From Bacillota bacterium (GTDB lineage: Bacteria > Bacillota > Sulfobacillia > Sulfobacillales > JAIMBI01), in NCBI GenBank assembly GCA_021820465.1, contig JAKADP010000002.1:1-64000 (forward strand): a stretch of 64,000 bases of DNA, given 5' to 3'. Of this stretch, positions 38,772-48,084 are shown piece by piece (within the stretch, counting starts at the first letter, position 1; each line of letters starts with the position of its first letter). Under the pieces are notes generated by a model, which did not search any database, was not told the origin of the DNA, and was given only the letters and a program-made list of their open reading frames with translations. Position numbers and translations under genes: made by a program.

Positions 38772-39913
38772 CCGTCATCGGCGTGGGAGAGGTCGGAGCA
38801 GCACTGCTGCGCCAGCTGGACCGCATGCAGGGGCATCTCCCCGACTTGATTGGCGAGTCGTTGGTGGTGCGCCACGGGGTGGTCCGCCACCCCGATCGAG
38901 AGCGAGACTGCCCCGCCCCCACCCACGGGTACACCACGAATGCCGAGGCTGCCGCGCTGGATCCCGCCGTGGACCTCGTGGTCGAGGTGGCGGGGGGCCG
39001 CGGCTGGGCGCCGCTGCTGGAACGCGTCGTCGGCCGCGGCGTGCCGGTCGTCACCGCCAATAAAGAATTGGTGGCCTGGGATGGCCCGCAGCTCAGGCGC
39101 GCCGCGCGCGCCGCCGGCACCGATGTTTGGATGGAGGCTTCCGTAGGCGGAGCGATTCCGGTCCTGCGCACGCTGGAGCTGTCGTGGCCGGGGTACGCGT
39201 TTGGGTACGTCGCGGGAGTGTTGAACGGGACCGTCAACTTCGTCCTGGACCAGATGGCTGCGGGCCAAAGCCTGGCCCATGCGGTGGCGGCCGCCCAGGC
39301 GGCGGGCCTCGCCGAAGCGGACCCCGAGGCGGACGTGTCCGGGCGGGATACCCAGCGGAAGCTGGCGGTGCTGATGCAGCTGGCTTTCGGGGTGGCGGTG
39401 CGTCCGGATGACATCCCCACGCGGGGGATTGGAGCGGTCCACCCGGATCAAGTCCAGGCGTGGGCGCGCCGCGGCTACCGCGTGAAGCTTTTGGCCCAGG
39501 CGTGGCGTGGAGCCGATGGCGTGGCGGCAGTGGTGGGGCCGGCCGTCGTGCCCGCGGCGCACCCGCTGGGGCAGCTTTCGGGAGCAGAAAATGCCGTGCT
39601 GCTGTCCGGCCCCGACACCGGTGAGGCGCTGTTGATGGGCATGGGCGCGGGCGGCGGCCCCACGGCGTCGGCCGTGCTGGCGGACATCGTGGCGGCCGCC
39701 CGGGTGAGGCGCGGCCGCAGTGGGTTGTCTTGGTGCCGCCCGATCCAGGACAATGTGCCGTGGGTGGATCGCCCGCTCGGGGTGGTGTGGGCCGCCGAGA
39801 GTCCTCCGCGCCGCGGGCGGGTGTCGCCGCGGGCGATGGACGGCTGGCGGCGGATTACTCCGCAGGCGGCAGAGCCGCTCTGGTGGTGGGATGGGGGCGC
39901 CCTCTCCGGCTGA
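38762..39913 (+). CDS. hom: homoserine dehydrogenase
   Basis: ELTVIGVGEVGAALLRQL; VTANKELVAWDG; VLNGTVNFVLDQMA; DVSGRDTQRKLAVLMQLAFG; overlaps metX stop. Confidence 0.93.
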   Translation: MELTVIGVGEVGAALLRQLDRMQGHLPDLIGESLVVRHGVVRHPDRERDCPAPTHGYTTNAEAAALDPAVDLVVEVAGGRGWAPLLERVVGRGVPVVTANKELVAWDGPQLRRAARAAGTDVWMEASVGGAIPVLRTLELSWPGYAFGYVAGVLNGTVNFVLDQMAAGQSLAHAVAAAQAAGLAEADPEADVSGRDTQRKLAVLMQLAFGVAVRPDDIPTRGIGAVHPDQVQAWARRGYRVKLLAQAWRGADGVAAVVGPAVVPAAHPLGQLSGAENAVLLSGPDTGEALLMGMGAGGGPTASAVLADIVAAARVRRGRSGLSWCRPIQDNVPWVDRPLGVVWAAESPPRRGRVSPRAMDGWRRITPQAAEPLWWWDGGALSG

Positions 39914-39943
39914 ACGGGTGCCGCGGGATGGCCGAGGTGAGCG

Positions 39944-40309
39944 ATGGAGGACATCGGGGACACCGGGGACTGGGAGGCTTTTATGGACGCCATGCGGGCG
40001 GGCCGCTACTTCGAGGCGCACGACCACCTCGAGCCGCGGTGGCGCGCGACAGCAAGCCCCAAGGTGCAGGCGGCCATCTGGCTGGCGGTGCTGCTGCTGC
40101 ATCGGGCCCGCGGGAATGGCGTGGGTGTCGACCGCGTTCAACATAAGCTGGTCCGGCGACTGCGCGACGCCGCGGCGCCGGCGGCGCTGGCGGCCGCGGC
40201 GGCCGCCAGCCCCGTGGATGCGGCCGAAGTGTGCCGGGCCCTCGCCCAAGCGGAGGCCTGGGTGCTGGCCGGCGGGCGCGGGGGCCCTCCATCGGGGGGC
40301 CACACGTGA
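39944..40309 (+). CDS. DUF309 domain protein
   Basis: FMDAMRAGRYFEAHDHLEPRWRATASPKVQAAIWLAVLLLHRARGN. Confidence 0.8.
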   Translation: MEDIGDTGDWEAFMDAMRAGRYFEAHDHLEPRWRATASPKVQAAIWLAVLLLHRARGNGVGVDRVQHKLVRRLRDAAAPAALAAAAAASPVDAAEVCRALAQAEAWVLAGGRGGPPSGGHT

Positions 40310-40330
40310 CAGGAGAAGGAGGCCGACCGA

Positions 40331-41128
40331 GTGGTGGATGAGCCGGGACCGCGGGGGCTCCTGGTGGGTCGGCGCGCTCTGGTGATGGGCGTCGCCAACA
40401 AGCGGAGTCTCGCCTGGGGAATTGCCCAGGCCCTTGTGCGTGAAGGGGCCGAAGTGGCCCTGAGCTATCGGCGGGAACGCGTGCGCGAGCATCTGAGCCA
40501 GTGGGTCCGAGACTGGCCCACGCCGCCGTTGCTGGTGCCGTGCGATGTGATGGATGACGGCTCGGTCGCGGAGATGGGTGCCACCCTGGCCCGTGAGTGG
40601 GGCGGGGTGGACGCCGTGGTCCACAGCATTGCCCATGCCCAGCCGGGAGACTTGGCGGGGCGATTCGTGGACACAAGCCGCGCGGGCTGGCAGGTGGCCA
40701 CGGAGACGTCCGCGTATTCGCTGGCCCTAGTGGCGCGAGCCTGCCTGCCGCTGTGGGAGGCGCGGGGCGGGGGCAGCTTGACCGCCATGAGCTACATCGG
40801 GGCGGATCGGGTGGTGCCGAATTACAACGTCATGGGGGTCGCCAAAGCCGCCTTGGAGTCGGCCGTGCGCTATCTGGCCAGCGACCTGGGTCCCAGCCAG
40901 GTGCGGGTGAACGCGATTTCGGCCGGTCCGGTCAAGACGCTGGCCGCCACCGGTGTCCAGGGCTTTTCCGAGCTGCTGCATCAAATTGCGGAGCGCTCGC
41001 CGCTCCAAAGCGGCATTACCATCGAGGACGTGGGCAGCGCTGCCGTGTTTTTGGCCTCGGACTGGGCGCGCCGCATCACGGGGCAAGTGCTGTTTGTCGA
41101 CGCGGGGTACCATGTGACCGGCGTGTGA
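40331..41128 (+). CDS. fabI: enoyl-[acyl-carrier-protein] reductase, FabI type
   Basis: ALVMGVANKRSLAWGIAQALVREGAEVALSY; YNVMGVAKAALESAVRYLASDLG. Confidence 0.92.
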   Translation: MVDEPGPRGLLVGRRALVMGVANKRSLAWGIAQALVREGAEVALSYRRERVREHLSQWVRDWPTPPLLVPCDVMDDGSVAEMGATLAREWGGVDAVVHSIAHAQPGDLAGRFVDTSRAGWQVATETSAYSLALVARACLPLWEARGGGSLTAMSYIGADRVVPNYNVMGVAKAALESAVRYLASDLGPSQVRVNAISAGPVKTLAATGVQGFSELLHQIAERSPLQSGITIEDVGSAAVFLASDWARRITGQVLFVDAGYHVTGV

Positions 41129-41210
41129 TCGGTGCCCAATCCGCCCAGCGTCGGCATGGCGCCGTGATGCGGACCGGGGCGTAAGCAGGGTCGTTAGGAG
41201 GGGCGTCAGG

Positions 41211-42050
41211 ATGAAAATTGGGGTGTTGGGTGCGGGGACCATGGGCAGTGGCATTGCCCACACGATTGCGCGAGCGGGGGATGACGTGCTGCTGTATGAC
41301 ACGAACCCCACTCAGGTGGAGCGAGCGCTGGCAGGCATCCGGGCGCGGCTGGACCGGGCCATCGCACAGGAGCGCGAGACCCCCGAGCAGGCCGCCGCCA
41401 CGCTGGGCCGCCTCCACGCCGCGGACTTGGACGCCTTTGCCGATGCCGAGGTGGCCGTCGAAGCCGTGCTGGAAGTCATGGACGTGAAGCGCGCCGCGTT
41501 CGCCGACCTGGATCGGCGGCTGCGGCCCTCGGCCCTGCTGGCCACGAACACGTCCTCGCTGTCCATCACGGAGCTGGCGCAGGCCACGGGCCGGCCGGAC
41601 CGCGTCGTGGGACTGCACTTCTTCAATCCCGCGCCCGTGATGAAGCTGATCGAGGTGGTGCGCGGGCAGGACACCTCGGACGCCACCCTGGAGGAGGCGG
41701 TGGGGCTGGCCCGGCGCTGGGGCAAGGAGCCGGTGGTCGTCCAAAAGGACACCCCCGGGTTTATCGTCAACCGAGTCCTGATGCCGCTGTTCATCGAGGC
41801 GATGCGCATTCTGGAAGAGGGCATCGCATCGCCCGAAGACATCGATCGGGCGGTCAAGCTGGGGCTGAACCATCCCATGGGGCCGCTGGCCCTCGCCGAC
41901 CTCACCGGCTTGGACGTGGACTTAAATGTCATGGACTACTTGTTCTCGGAAACCCACGACGATCGGTTCGCCGCTCCGCTGGTGCTGCGGCGCCTGGTGC
42001 GGGCCCGGCGCCTGGGACGGAAGACCGGCCAGGGCTTCTACCAGTACTAA
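41211..42050 (+). CDS. 3-hydroxyacyl-CoA (3-hydroxybutyryl-CoA) dehydrogenase
   Basis: MKIGVLGAGTMGSGIAHTIARAG; ATNTSSLSITELA; GLHFFNPAPVMKLIEVV; GFIVNRVLMP; RKTGQGFYQY. Confidence 0.94.
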   Translation: MKIGVLGAGTMGSGIAHTIARAGDDVLLYDTNPTQVERALAGIRARLDRAIAQERETPEQAAATLGRLHAADLDAFADAEVAVEAVLEVMDVKRAAFADLDRRLRPSALLATNTSSLSITELAQATGRPDRVVGLHFFNPAPVMKLIEVVRGQDTSDATLEEAVGLARRWGKEPVVVQKDTPGFIVNRVLMPLFIEAMRILEEGIASPEDIDRAVKLGLNHPMGPLALADLTGLDVDLNVMDYLFSETHDDRFAAPLVLRRLVRARRLGRKTGQGFYQY

Positions 42051-43882
42051 GGAGTTCCGGGCGGCGGCGCGACAGAGGCGGCGGTCTGGGGGTGAGGGCC
42101 CAGCCCCCGCTCCCGCCGCTCTTCGTCGGCGGCGGCCGCGGCCCAGGCACCCAGAAAATTGTCTGGGGTCATGAGGCCCGCCAGCGTCCCGTCACTGTGG
42201 ACGACCGCGAGGACCGAACTCATGGTGCGCCCCATGGCGACGGCGGCCTCCCGGGCGCGCCGGTCCCGTCCCAGGGACGGCACCGGGCGCGCGTATCGGG
42301 CCACCGGCTGGCTGGCCGCCTCTGGGTCCTGCAAAAGATCGCGCAGCGCCGCGGCCGTGGTGGAGCCTATGGGCCGTCCCGCCGGGTCCAGCACCACCCC
42401 AAGGGCCGTGGCGTCCCCCAGGTGGGCTGCCGCCTGCCGGACCGTCCAGCCTTGGGGGACGGTAGGCACCCGTTCGCGCGGCGTCATGAGCCGCGCCACC
42501 GGCACCCCTTCCAAGATATCGACGGCGTATTCGCGGGCTACATGGGTGCCGCGCCGCGCCACCTTCTCCGTGAGGATGGAGCGCCGCACCCAGAGCACAG
42601 TGACCAGCATGCCCACCACGGTGGCCAAGAACACGGGCACGACGGCAGTCCAATCGTGCGTCGTTTCCATGGCAAAGATCGTGGCGGTAAACGGGGCGCG
42701 CATGGTGGCGCCCAAGAGGGCCGCCATCCCGACGGTCGCCCACAGGGCCGGCTGGTGACCCGGGAGGACGGGGGACAGCGCGGCGCCCAGCGCACCGCCC
42801 ATCAGCAGCAGGGGAGCCAGCACGCCCCCCGACGTGCCCGAGGACAGGGCCAGCACCCAGATGATAAACTTGACCACCAGCAGCGAGAGGGCAAACGTCA
42901 CCAGCACGGTGCCGGCGTCCAGGGCGCGAATGGTTGGATATCCCACACCCAGAGCCTGGGGCACGACCAGCCCACCCAGTCCCACCGCCAGTCCGCCCAG
43001 CGCGGGCCACCACACCCAGTGAATCGGCAGGCGGCGATACCAATCCTCCACGAGATAGACGGACTTGGTGATGGCGCCCGACGCCACCCCGGCCAGGCCG
43101 CCCAAGAGCGCGGCCGCGACCAGCCACAGCAGGTGGGGCGGCGGCGAGAGGGGGCTCTGGAAGATGGGAGTGCTGCCAATCAAAAGGACCCGCACCGCGT
43201 AGGCAGCCACGCTGGCCACGGTCACGGGAATCAAGCTGCGCGGCTTCCACTCGAACAGCAGCAGCTCGACAGCCAGCAGCACCGAGGAGATGGGGGCGCC
43301 GAAGGTGGCGGACATGCCGCCCGCCGCGCCAGCCACCAGCAGCGTCCGGCGCTCCGCAGCCGTGATGTTCAGGTACTGACCAATCAGGGAGGCCACCGCG
43401 CCCCCCGTCATGATGATGGGCCCCTCGGCACCAAAGGGCCCGCCGGTCCCGATCGTGATGGCGGACGCGATCGGCTTCACCAAAGCCACACGCGGCTCCA
43501 TCCGACTCTTGTTCTCCAAAATGCTCTGGATGGCCTCGGGGATGCCGTGGCCCCGGATTTTCTCGGTGCCGTACTTTGCCAAGAGGCCGACAGCCAAGCC
43601 GCCGGCGACGGGGATGGCCACCATGACCCACCCGTGGCCGGCGGGCGCCACCAGTGCCGTCGACCAGCGGCCGAAGTAGGCGAGATTCGTGATGAGGCCA
43701 ATGAGCCGCAGCAGAACAAAGGCGATCACGCCTGACAAGCCGCCAATCGCCAGCGCCAGGGCAGCCAGGTACGCCAGGCGTCGGGGATCGGCCGTAAAAT
43801 CGCCCAGCGGGCGCAGGCCGCCAGACCGATAATCGGTGGGCGCCTCGCTAGGGCCCTGCGAGCCGGGTGGGCCGTTGTGCAT
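42047..43882 (-). CDS. CLC-type chloride channel/transporter with C-terminal CBS domains
   Basis: IRGHGIPEAIQ; TGGPFGAEGPIIMTGG; SSGTSGGVLAPLLLMGGALG; C-terminal CBS-like repeats. Confidence 0.93.
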   Translation of the reverse strand: MHNGPPGSQGPSEAPTDYRSGGLRPLGDFTADPRRLAYLAALALAIGGLSGVIAFVLLRLIGLITNLAYFGRWSTALVAPAGHGWVMVAIPVAGGLAVGLLAKYGTEKIRGHGIPEAIQSILENKSRMEPRVALVKPIASAITIGTGGPFGAEGPIIMTGGAVASLIGQYLNITAAERRTLLVAGAAGGMSATFGAPISSVLLAVELLLFEWKPRSLIPVTVASVAAYAVRVLLIGSTPIFQSPLSPPPHLLWLVAAALLGGLAGVASGAITKSVYLVEDWYRRLPIHWVWWPALGGLAVGLGGLVVPQALGVGYPTIRALDAGTVLVTFALSLLVVKFIIWVLALSSGTSGGVLAPLLLMGGALGAALSPVLPGHQPALWATVGMAALLGATMRAPFTATIFAMETTHDWTAVVPVFLATVVGMLVTVLWVRRSILTEKVARRGTHVAREYAVDILEGVPVARLMTPRERVPTVPQGWTVRQAAAHLGDATALGVVLDPAGRPIGSTTAAALRDLLQDPEAASQPVARYARPVPSLGRDRRAREAAVAMGRTMSSVLAVVHSDGTLAGLMTPDNFLGAWAAAAADEERRERGLGPHPQTAASVAPPPGTP

Positions 43883-43909
43883 CCGTGACCTCTTTCCTTG
43901 GCGGCCTTA

Positions 43910-43931
43910 TTATGTCGCGGTACGATATGTG
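43910..43931. promoter_or_regulatory. putative MarR operator copy 2 (upstream of clc)
   Basis: TTATGTCGCGGTACGATATGTG: ATGTCG-CGGTA-CGATAT, 16/22 identities to the site at 44400-44421. Confidence 0.6.
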
Positions 43932-43960
43932 AGCGGATGAGAAAGTTAGGAGCAGCCCGG

Positions 43961-44377
43961 TCAGTGCAGTCGCTGCAACGCGGCCAGCGTGGGCCAGAGG
44001 CGCCGCAGCTCGTCCACATGGGACCGGGTCAGCGCCTCCAGGCGCGCCTCGCCGTCGGCGGTGAGCGCCACCTCAATGTAGCGGTGGTCGTCAGCATGGG
44101 CGCGACGCTCGACGATGCCCGCCCGGCATGACCGATCCACGATTCCCACGACGCTGTGATGGCGCAGGGCCAGCGCCTGGCTCAGCTCCGATATCGTGGC
44201 CCACTCGCGGCCGGGATACCCTTTGATGGCCAGCAGCAGCTGGTGCTGCTGCGGCGTCAGACCCACCTGGGCGGCCGCCTGCTCGCTGAAGCGCAGGAAG
44301 GCCCGCAGCTCCCGCCGAAACGCGGCCAGCACCTCGTACTGCTCTTTGGTGACGGCCGCCGATGTATCGCTGGGCAC
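43961..44377 (-). CDS. MarR family transcriptional regulator
   Basis: GLTPQQHQLLLAIKGYPGREWATISELSQALALRHHSVVGIVDRSCRAGIVERRAHADDHRYIEVALTADGEARL winged-HTH. Confidence 0.93.
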   Translation of the reverse strand: MPSDTSAAVTKEQYEVLAAFRRELRAFLRFSEQAAAQVGLTPQQHQLLLAIKGYPGREWATISELSQALALRHHSVVGIVDRSCRAGIVERRAHADDHRYIEVALTADGEARLEALTRSHVDELRRLWPTLAALQRLH

Positions 44378-44399
44378 TCCGCTTCCCCCTCGCACGACA

Positions 44400-44421
44400 T
44401 TATATCGTAGAGCGATATGTG
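44400..44421. promoter_or_regulatory. putative MarR operator copy 1 (upstream of marR)
   Basis: TTATATCGTAGAGCGATATGTG: perfect ATATCG-TAGAG-CGATAT. Confidence 0.65.
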
Positions 44422-44453
44422 CGCGCAAAAAGGCCGTCGCCTTCAACAAAAAA

Positions 44454-44530
44454 TGGTGGGCGGTAGAGGACTCGAACCTCTGAACCTCTCGCATGTCAAG
44501 CGAGCGCTCTACCAGCTGAGCTAACCGCCC
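44454..44530 (-). tRNA. tRNA-Val (anticodon GAC), CCA encoded
   Basis: Minus strand GGGCGGTTAGCTCAGCTGGTAGAGCGCTCGCTTGACATGCGAG...CCGCCCACCA. Confidence 0.97.
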
Positions 44531-44563
44531 GTGTGCGGGACTGGTGCTGTCCGCAGGCCACGA

Positions 44564-44638
<75 letters not shown>

Positions 44639-44650
44639 GACAACAAAAAT

Positions 44651-44725
44651 TGGAGCGGAAGACGGGATTTGAACCCGCGACCCTCGCCTTGGCAAGGCGA
44701 TGCTCTACCACTGAGCTACTTCCGC
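44651..44725 (-). tRNA. tRNA-Gly (anticodon GCC), CCA encoded
   Basis: Minus strand GCGGAAGTAGCTCAGTGGTAGAGCATCGCCTTGCCAAGGCGA...CTTCCGCTCCA. Confidence 0.97.
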
Positions 44726-44736
44726 GACCGGGCGGA

Positions 44737-44765
44737 AGCATAACAGGTTCGCCGCGGCACGTCAA
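44737..44765 (-). promoter_or_regulatory. sigma-70-like promoter for the minus-strand tRNA cluster
   Basis: Minus strand TTGACG - 17 bp - TATGCT. Confidence 0.65.
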
Positions 44766-44958
44766 GTGTGGCAAGCGCTCTGTCAAACTTGTGGGCTCGA
44801 GACGGCGGCCGCCAAGCGCCTGTCCCCGAGAGGCCAGCCACGGGACGCCGTGCCATTCCACCAGAGCTGCCGACGACCTTTGGAGCGGCATGACGGGCGC
44901 GGGCCGGAGCCGCGGCGAGGGCCGCGCATACCTCGTGGCGGCGCCGCAACACTAAGTC

Positions 44959-45495
44959 ATGGGGAGACTGGGAGGTGGACACACGGACGACGCAAGCTGG
45001 CTGGTGGCCACGGATGCCGACACGGACGGCGCACTGGGCATGCGGCTCGCCCAGGCGGTGCCGGGCGAGTGGTATGAGCGGCGACTGGGTCGCTGGCCTG
45101 CCTATGCGAAGCGCCGCGACACCGGTGCGGTGGAGGCCGCCCAGATCGCCCGAGCCCTGGCTCTGTATCTCTGCCGCGATTACTGGCCGCGCGTGCTGAC
45201 CCAGGCGGCCGCCGCCCTGGCGTGCCCCCCCTCCGAGGACTGCCGCGACCGCTCGATGGGGCTGGCGGGCAGCCCCAGGCTGACGGAGGCCATCTACACC
45301 TATGTGATGCGCCACTCGCGCATCGTCATTCCGGGGCTTGTCCATGTCTGGCTGCCCGCCGCCCCCGGCGCCATTTGCGAGCGCCAGCTGTGGGCCGAGT
45401 GGTGCGAGGGTCCAGCCACCAGCGCGGCGGTGGAGCGCGAAGAGGCGTGGCAGCGCGCGCTGCTGGTGGCCCTCCGCGATCGCCGCCGCCGCTGA
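44959..45495 (+). CDS. hypothetical protein, possibly divergent YtxC-like
   Basis: 178-aa ORF directly upstream of the thrS T-box; identity suggested mainly by the ytxC-thrS gene order known in Bacillus. Confidence 0.45.
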   Translation: MGRLGGGHTDDASWLVATDADTDGALGMRLAQAVPGEWYERRLGRWPAYAKRRDTGAVEAAQIARALALYLCRDYWPRVLTQAAAALACPPSEDCRDRSMGLAGSPRLTEAIYTYVMRHSRIVIPGLVHVWLPAAPGAICERQLWAEWCEGPATSAAVEREEAWQRALLVALRDRRRR

Positions 45496-45604
45496 GGCGA
45501 CCGAAGCCTCGGGCGGCGCCGCGTCCTGCCGGCCCGCCCCCGCCGCAGGATTCACCGTCCTTAGGAGAGTCATGACCCCGGTTGCCAATCAGGGCGGGCC
45601 CTGG

Positions 45605-45839
45605 TAGCATGAGTCATCCGACGATGAGCAGGATGCGCGACGGACGAGCAATCGCCAGCGAGGTGGGCCAAGGCTGGAAGCCTGCCGGTTGTGACCGCCG
45701 CCAACCCCCTGGGAGTTGCTGTCGAGGCCGAGCGATGCGGATAAGGCAGCCGGTGCGAGCCGTTAGCGTCGATGCGAGTGGGGCAACCCAAGCAAGGTGG
45801 AACCGCGGGCGCCGCCCGCCCTTGTGGGCGGGCTTTTTT
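45605..45839 (+). ncRNA. T-box leader upstream of thrS
   Basis: T-box core AAGGTGGAACCGCGG (45794-45808) followed by terminator GCCCGCCC-TTGT-GGGCGGGC-TTTTTT (45814-45839). Confidence 0.92.
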
Positions 45840-45899
45840 GTGTTCGCGGGGGCGTGGCGCATAGGAGAAGACGGGAGAGACCGCAAGGAGGAACCGAAC

Positions 45900-47828
45900 G
45901 TGGCAGAAGCCGTCAAAGTGCTGGTCCAAGACGAGGCCAGCCGTGAGGAAGTGCTGGTGGAGTCCACGGCCCCACTCGCCAGCGTGGTGCCCAGCCAAGA
46001 TGCGTCGGTGCTGGCCGCCAAGGTGGGGAGCCAAGTGGTGGATTTGACGCGGCCGGTGGGGGAGGCGCGGGAAGTGCGCCTGCTGCGCTTTGCCGACGAC
46101 GAGGGGCGCCGAGTGTTTCGGCATTCCAGCGCCCACCTGCTGGCGCAGGCCGTGAAGCGGCTGTGGCCCCAGGCCCAGCTGGGGACGGGTCCGGCGTTGG
46201 AGGACGGATACTACTACGACCTGCGCCTGCCCGAGCCGCTGGCGGAGGCGGACCTAGGCCGCCTGGAGGCGACCATGCGCGAAATTGTGGCCGAGGCGCT
46301 GCCCATCCAGCGAGAAGAGCTGTCGCGCGACGCGGCGCTGCGTCTGTTTCGCGATCGGGGTGAAGTTTTCAAGCAGCAAATCGTGGAGCGCATCCCCGAA
46401 GGCACCCCGATCTCGGTCTATCGGCAGGGGGAATTCGTGGACCTGTGCGCCGGCCCCCACGTGCCCAACACGGGCGTGCTGCAGGCCATCAAGCTCACCA
46501 GCGTGTCCGGGGCGTACTGGCGCGGCGATGAGCACGAGCCCATGATGACTCGGGTGTACGGCACGTCCTTCCCGTCGGCGGCGCAGCTGGAGGAACATCT
46601 CGCGCGGCTCGAGGAGGCTAAGCGCCGGGACCACCGCCAGTTGGGCCCGCAGCTGGGGCTGTTTCAGTTTCGCGACGAGAGCCCGGGCTTCGTATTTTGG
46701 CTGCCCAAGGGCCTGAGGCTGTTTCGGCGGATCGAAGAGGTGTCGCGGCGGCTGCAGGAGGCGCTGGGCTACGAAGAAGTCAGCACGCCCTGGATCTACA
46801 AGGACGCCCTGTGGAAGCGGTCAGGGCACTGGGACCACTACCAGGACAACATGTTTCTCATCGAGCGCGGCGACGAGCACCTGGGCGTCAAGCCCATGAA
46901 CTGTCCAGGACACGCGGTGCTGTTTGGGTCCACCGTGCGCTCGTACCGCGAGTTGCCCGTGAAGTGGGCGGAGTACGGGCCGCTCTCCCGCTTTGAGCGC
47001 AGTGGCACCCTGCACGGACTGCTGCGCGTGCGGGGATTTCACCAGGATGATGCGCACCTGTTCGTGCGGCCGCAGCAGATTCAGGAGCAGATCAGCGAAG
47101 TGTTGGATCTGGTGGATCGGGTGTACGCCCTCTTCGGCATGACCGTCGAAGTGGTCTTCTCCACGCGGCCGGACGACTACTTGGGCGATCTGGAAACGTG
47201 GGAAGACGCCGAGAGCCAACTTCGCGCCGCACTGGCGGCGTGGGGGCGGCCCTATCGCCTAAACCCCGGCGATGGAGCGTTCTACGGGCCCAAATTAGAC
47301 TTCAACGCCATTGACTCCCTGGGGCGGCGCTGGCAGACCTCAACCGTCCAGCTGGACTACCAGATGCCCCAGCAGCTCGACATCTCTTACGTCGAGCAAG
47401 ATGGCAGCCGCCAGCGGCCGGTGATGATCCACCGCGCCGTGTTGGGATCCGTCGAGCGGTTCATCGGGATCCTGACGGAGCACTATGCGGGTGACTTTCC
47501 CCTTTGGCTGGCCCCGGTGCAGGTGCGCGTGGTGCCCGTCACCGATGACGAGGCGGCGCGTGGGCGGGAGCTGGTCGCAGACCTGCGCGCTGCGGGACTG
47601 CGTGCCGAGGTGGATGACCGCTCGGAGAAGCTGGGCAAGAAAATTCGGGAGGGGCAGCTGGACAAGGTACCTGTGCTGCTTGTGATAGGGGCACGCGAGC
47701 GGGAGGCGGGCACCGTGTCCGTGAGAAGCCGGGCTGGTGACAGCGGGGTTTACGATTGGCCTACCTACCTGGACCAGCTGGTGGCGAGTGCTGCCATCCC
47801 GAGCAGCCCCAGCGCGCAGCTGGGGTAG
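45900..47828 (+). CDS. thrS: threonyl-tRNA synthetase
   Basis: RHSSAHLLAQAVKRLWP; GPALEDGYYYD; MKPMNCPGHA-type motif (KPMNCPGHAVLF); HRAVLGSVERFIGILTEHYAGDFPLWLAPVQV. Confidence 0.97.
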   Translation: MAEAVKVLVQDEASREEVLVESTAPLASVVPSQDASVLAAKVGSQVVDLTRPVGEAREVRLLRFADDEGRRVFRHSSAHLLAQAVKRLWPQAQLGTGPALEDGYYYDLRLPEPLAEADLGRLEATMREIVAEALPIQREELSRDAALRLFRDRGEVFKQQIVERIPEGTPISVYRQGEFVDLCAGPHVPNTGVLQAIKLTSVSGAYWRGDEHEPMMTRVYGTSFPSAAQLEEHLARLEEAKRRDHRQLGPQLGLFQFRDESPGFVFWLPKGLRLFRRIEEVSRRLQEALGYEEVSTPWIYKDALWKRSGHWDHYQDNMFLIERGDEHLGVKPMNCPGHAVLFGSTVRSYRELPVKWAEYGPLSRFERSGTLHGLLRVRGFHQDDAHLFVRPQQIQEQISEVLDLVDRVYALFGMTVEVVFSTRPDDYLGDLETWEDAESQLRAALAAWGRPYRLNPGDGAFYGPKLDFNAIDSLGRRWQTSTVQLDYQMPQQLDISYVEQDGSRQRPVMIHRAVLGSVERFIGILTEHYAGDFPLWLAPVQVRVVPVTDDEAARGRELVADLRAAGLRAEVDDRSEKLGKKIREGQLDKVPVLLVIGAREREAGTVSVRSRAGDSGVYDWPTYLDQLVASAAIPSSPSAQLG

Positions 47829-47840
47829 GGCAGAAGGCCG

Positions 47841-47871
47841 AGCGACGGGGCTGGGATTCAGCCCCGTCGCT
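47841..47871 (+). terminator. 13-bp perfect hairpin after thrS, no U-tract
   Basis: AGCGACGGGGCTG-ggatt-CAGCCCCGTCGCT. Confidence 0.6.
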
Positions 47872-47964
47872 GGCGCCCCCGGGGCTAGGCGCCGACCCGG
47901 GGGGCGGCCGGCTTGTCGGAGTGAGCGCCGCTTGGCCGTTGCGCCCGCGTGGCGCGTATGATAT

Positions 47965-48084
47965 CCTCACGGCGTGATAGTGAAGCAGAAGTTCGCTTCT
48001 CACCTGACGACACAGTTGTTCAGGTTATCCTGCGGAGCGCCGAGGCGTTTCGGTTGGGGCGGGGAAGTGACCCGTCCTGTTTTT
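47965..48084 (+). ncRNA. L20-type leader of infC-rpmI-rplT with attenuator hairpin
   Basis: GAAGTTCGCTTCTCACCTG...CAGGTTATCC resembling the Firmicutes infC leader; terminator GGGCGGG-gaagtga-CCCGTCC-tgTTTTT (48057-48084). Confidence 0.75.

Noticed and set aside
38621-40636. 671-aa minus-strand ORF opposite hom/DUF309/fabI
   Set aside because: Spans several confident plus-strand genes and has biased composition; no recognisable domain.
42092-43735. Long plus-strand ORF (547 aa) opposite the CLC gene
   Set aside because: Antisense shadow of a well-supported CLC channel; low-complexity His/Gln/Arg/Gly-rich translation typical of high-GC opposite-strand frames.
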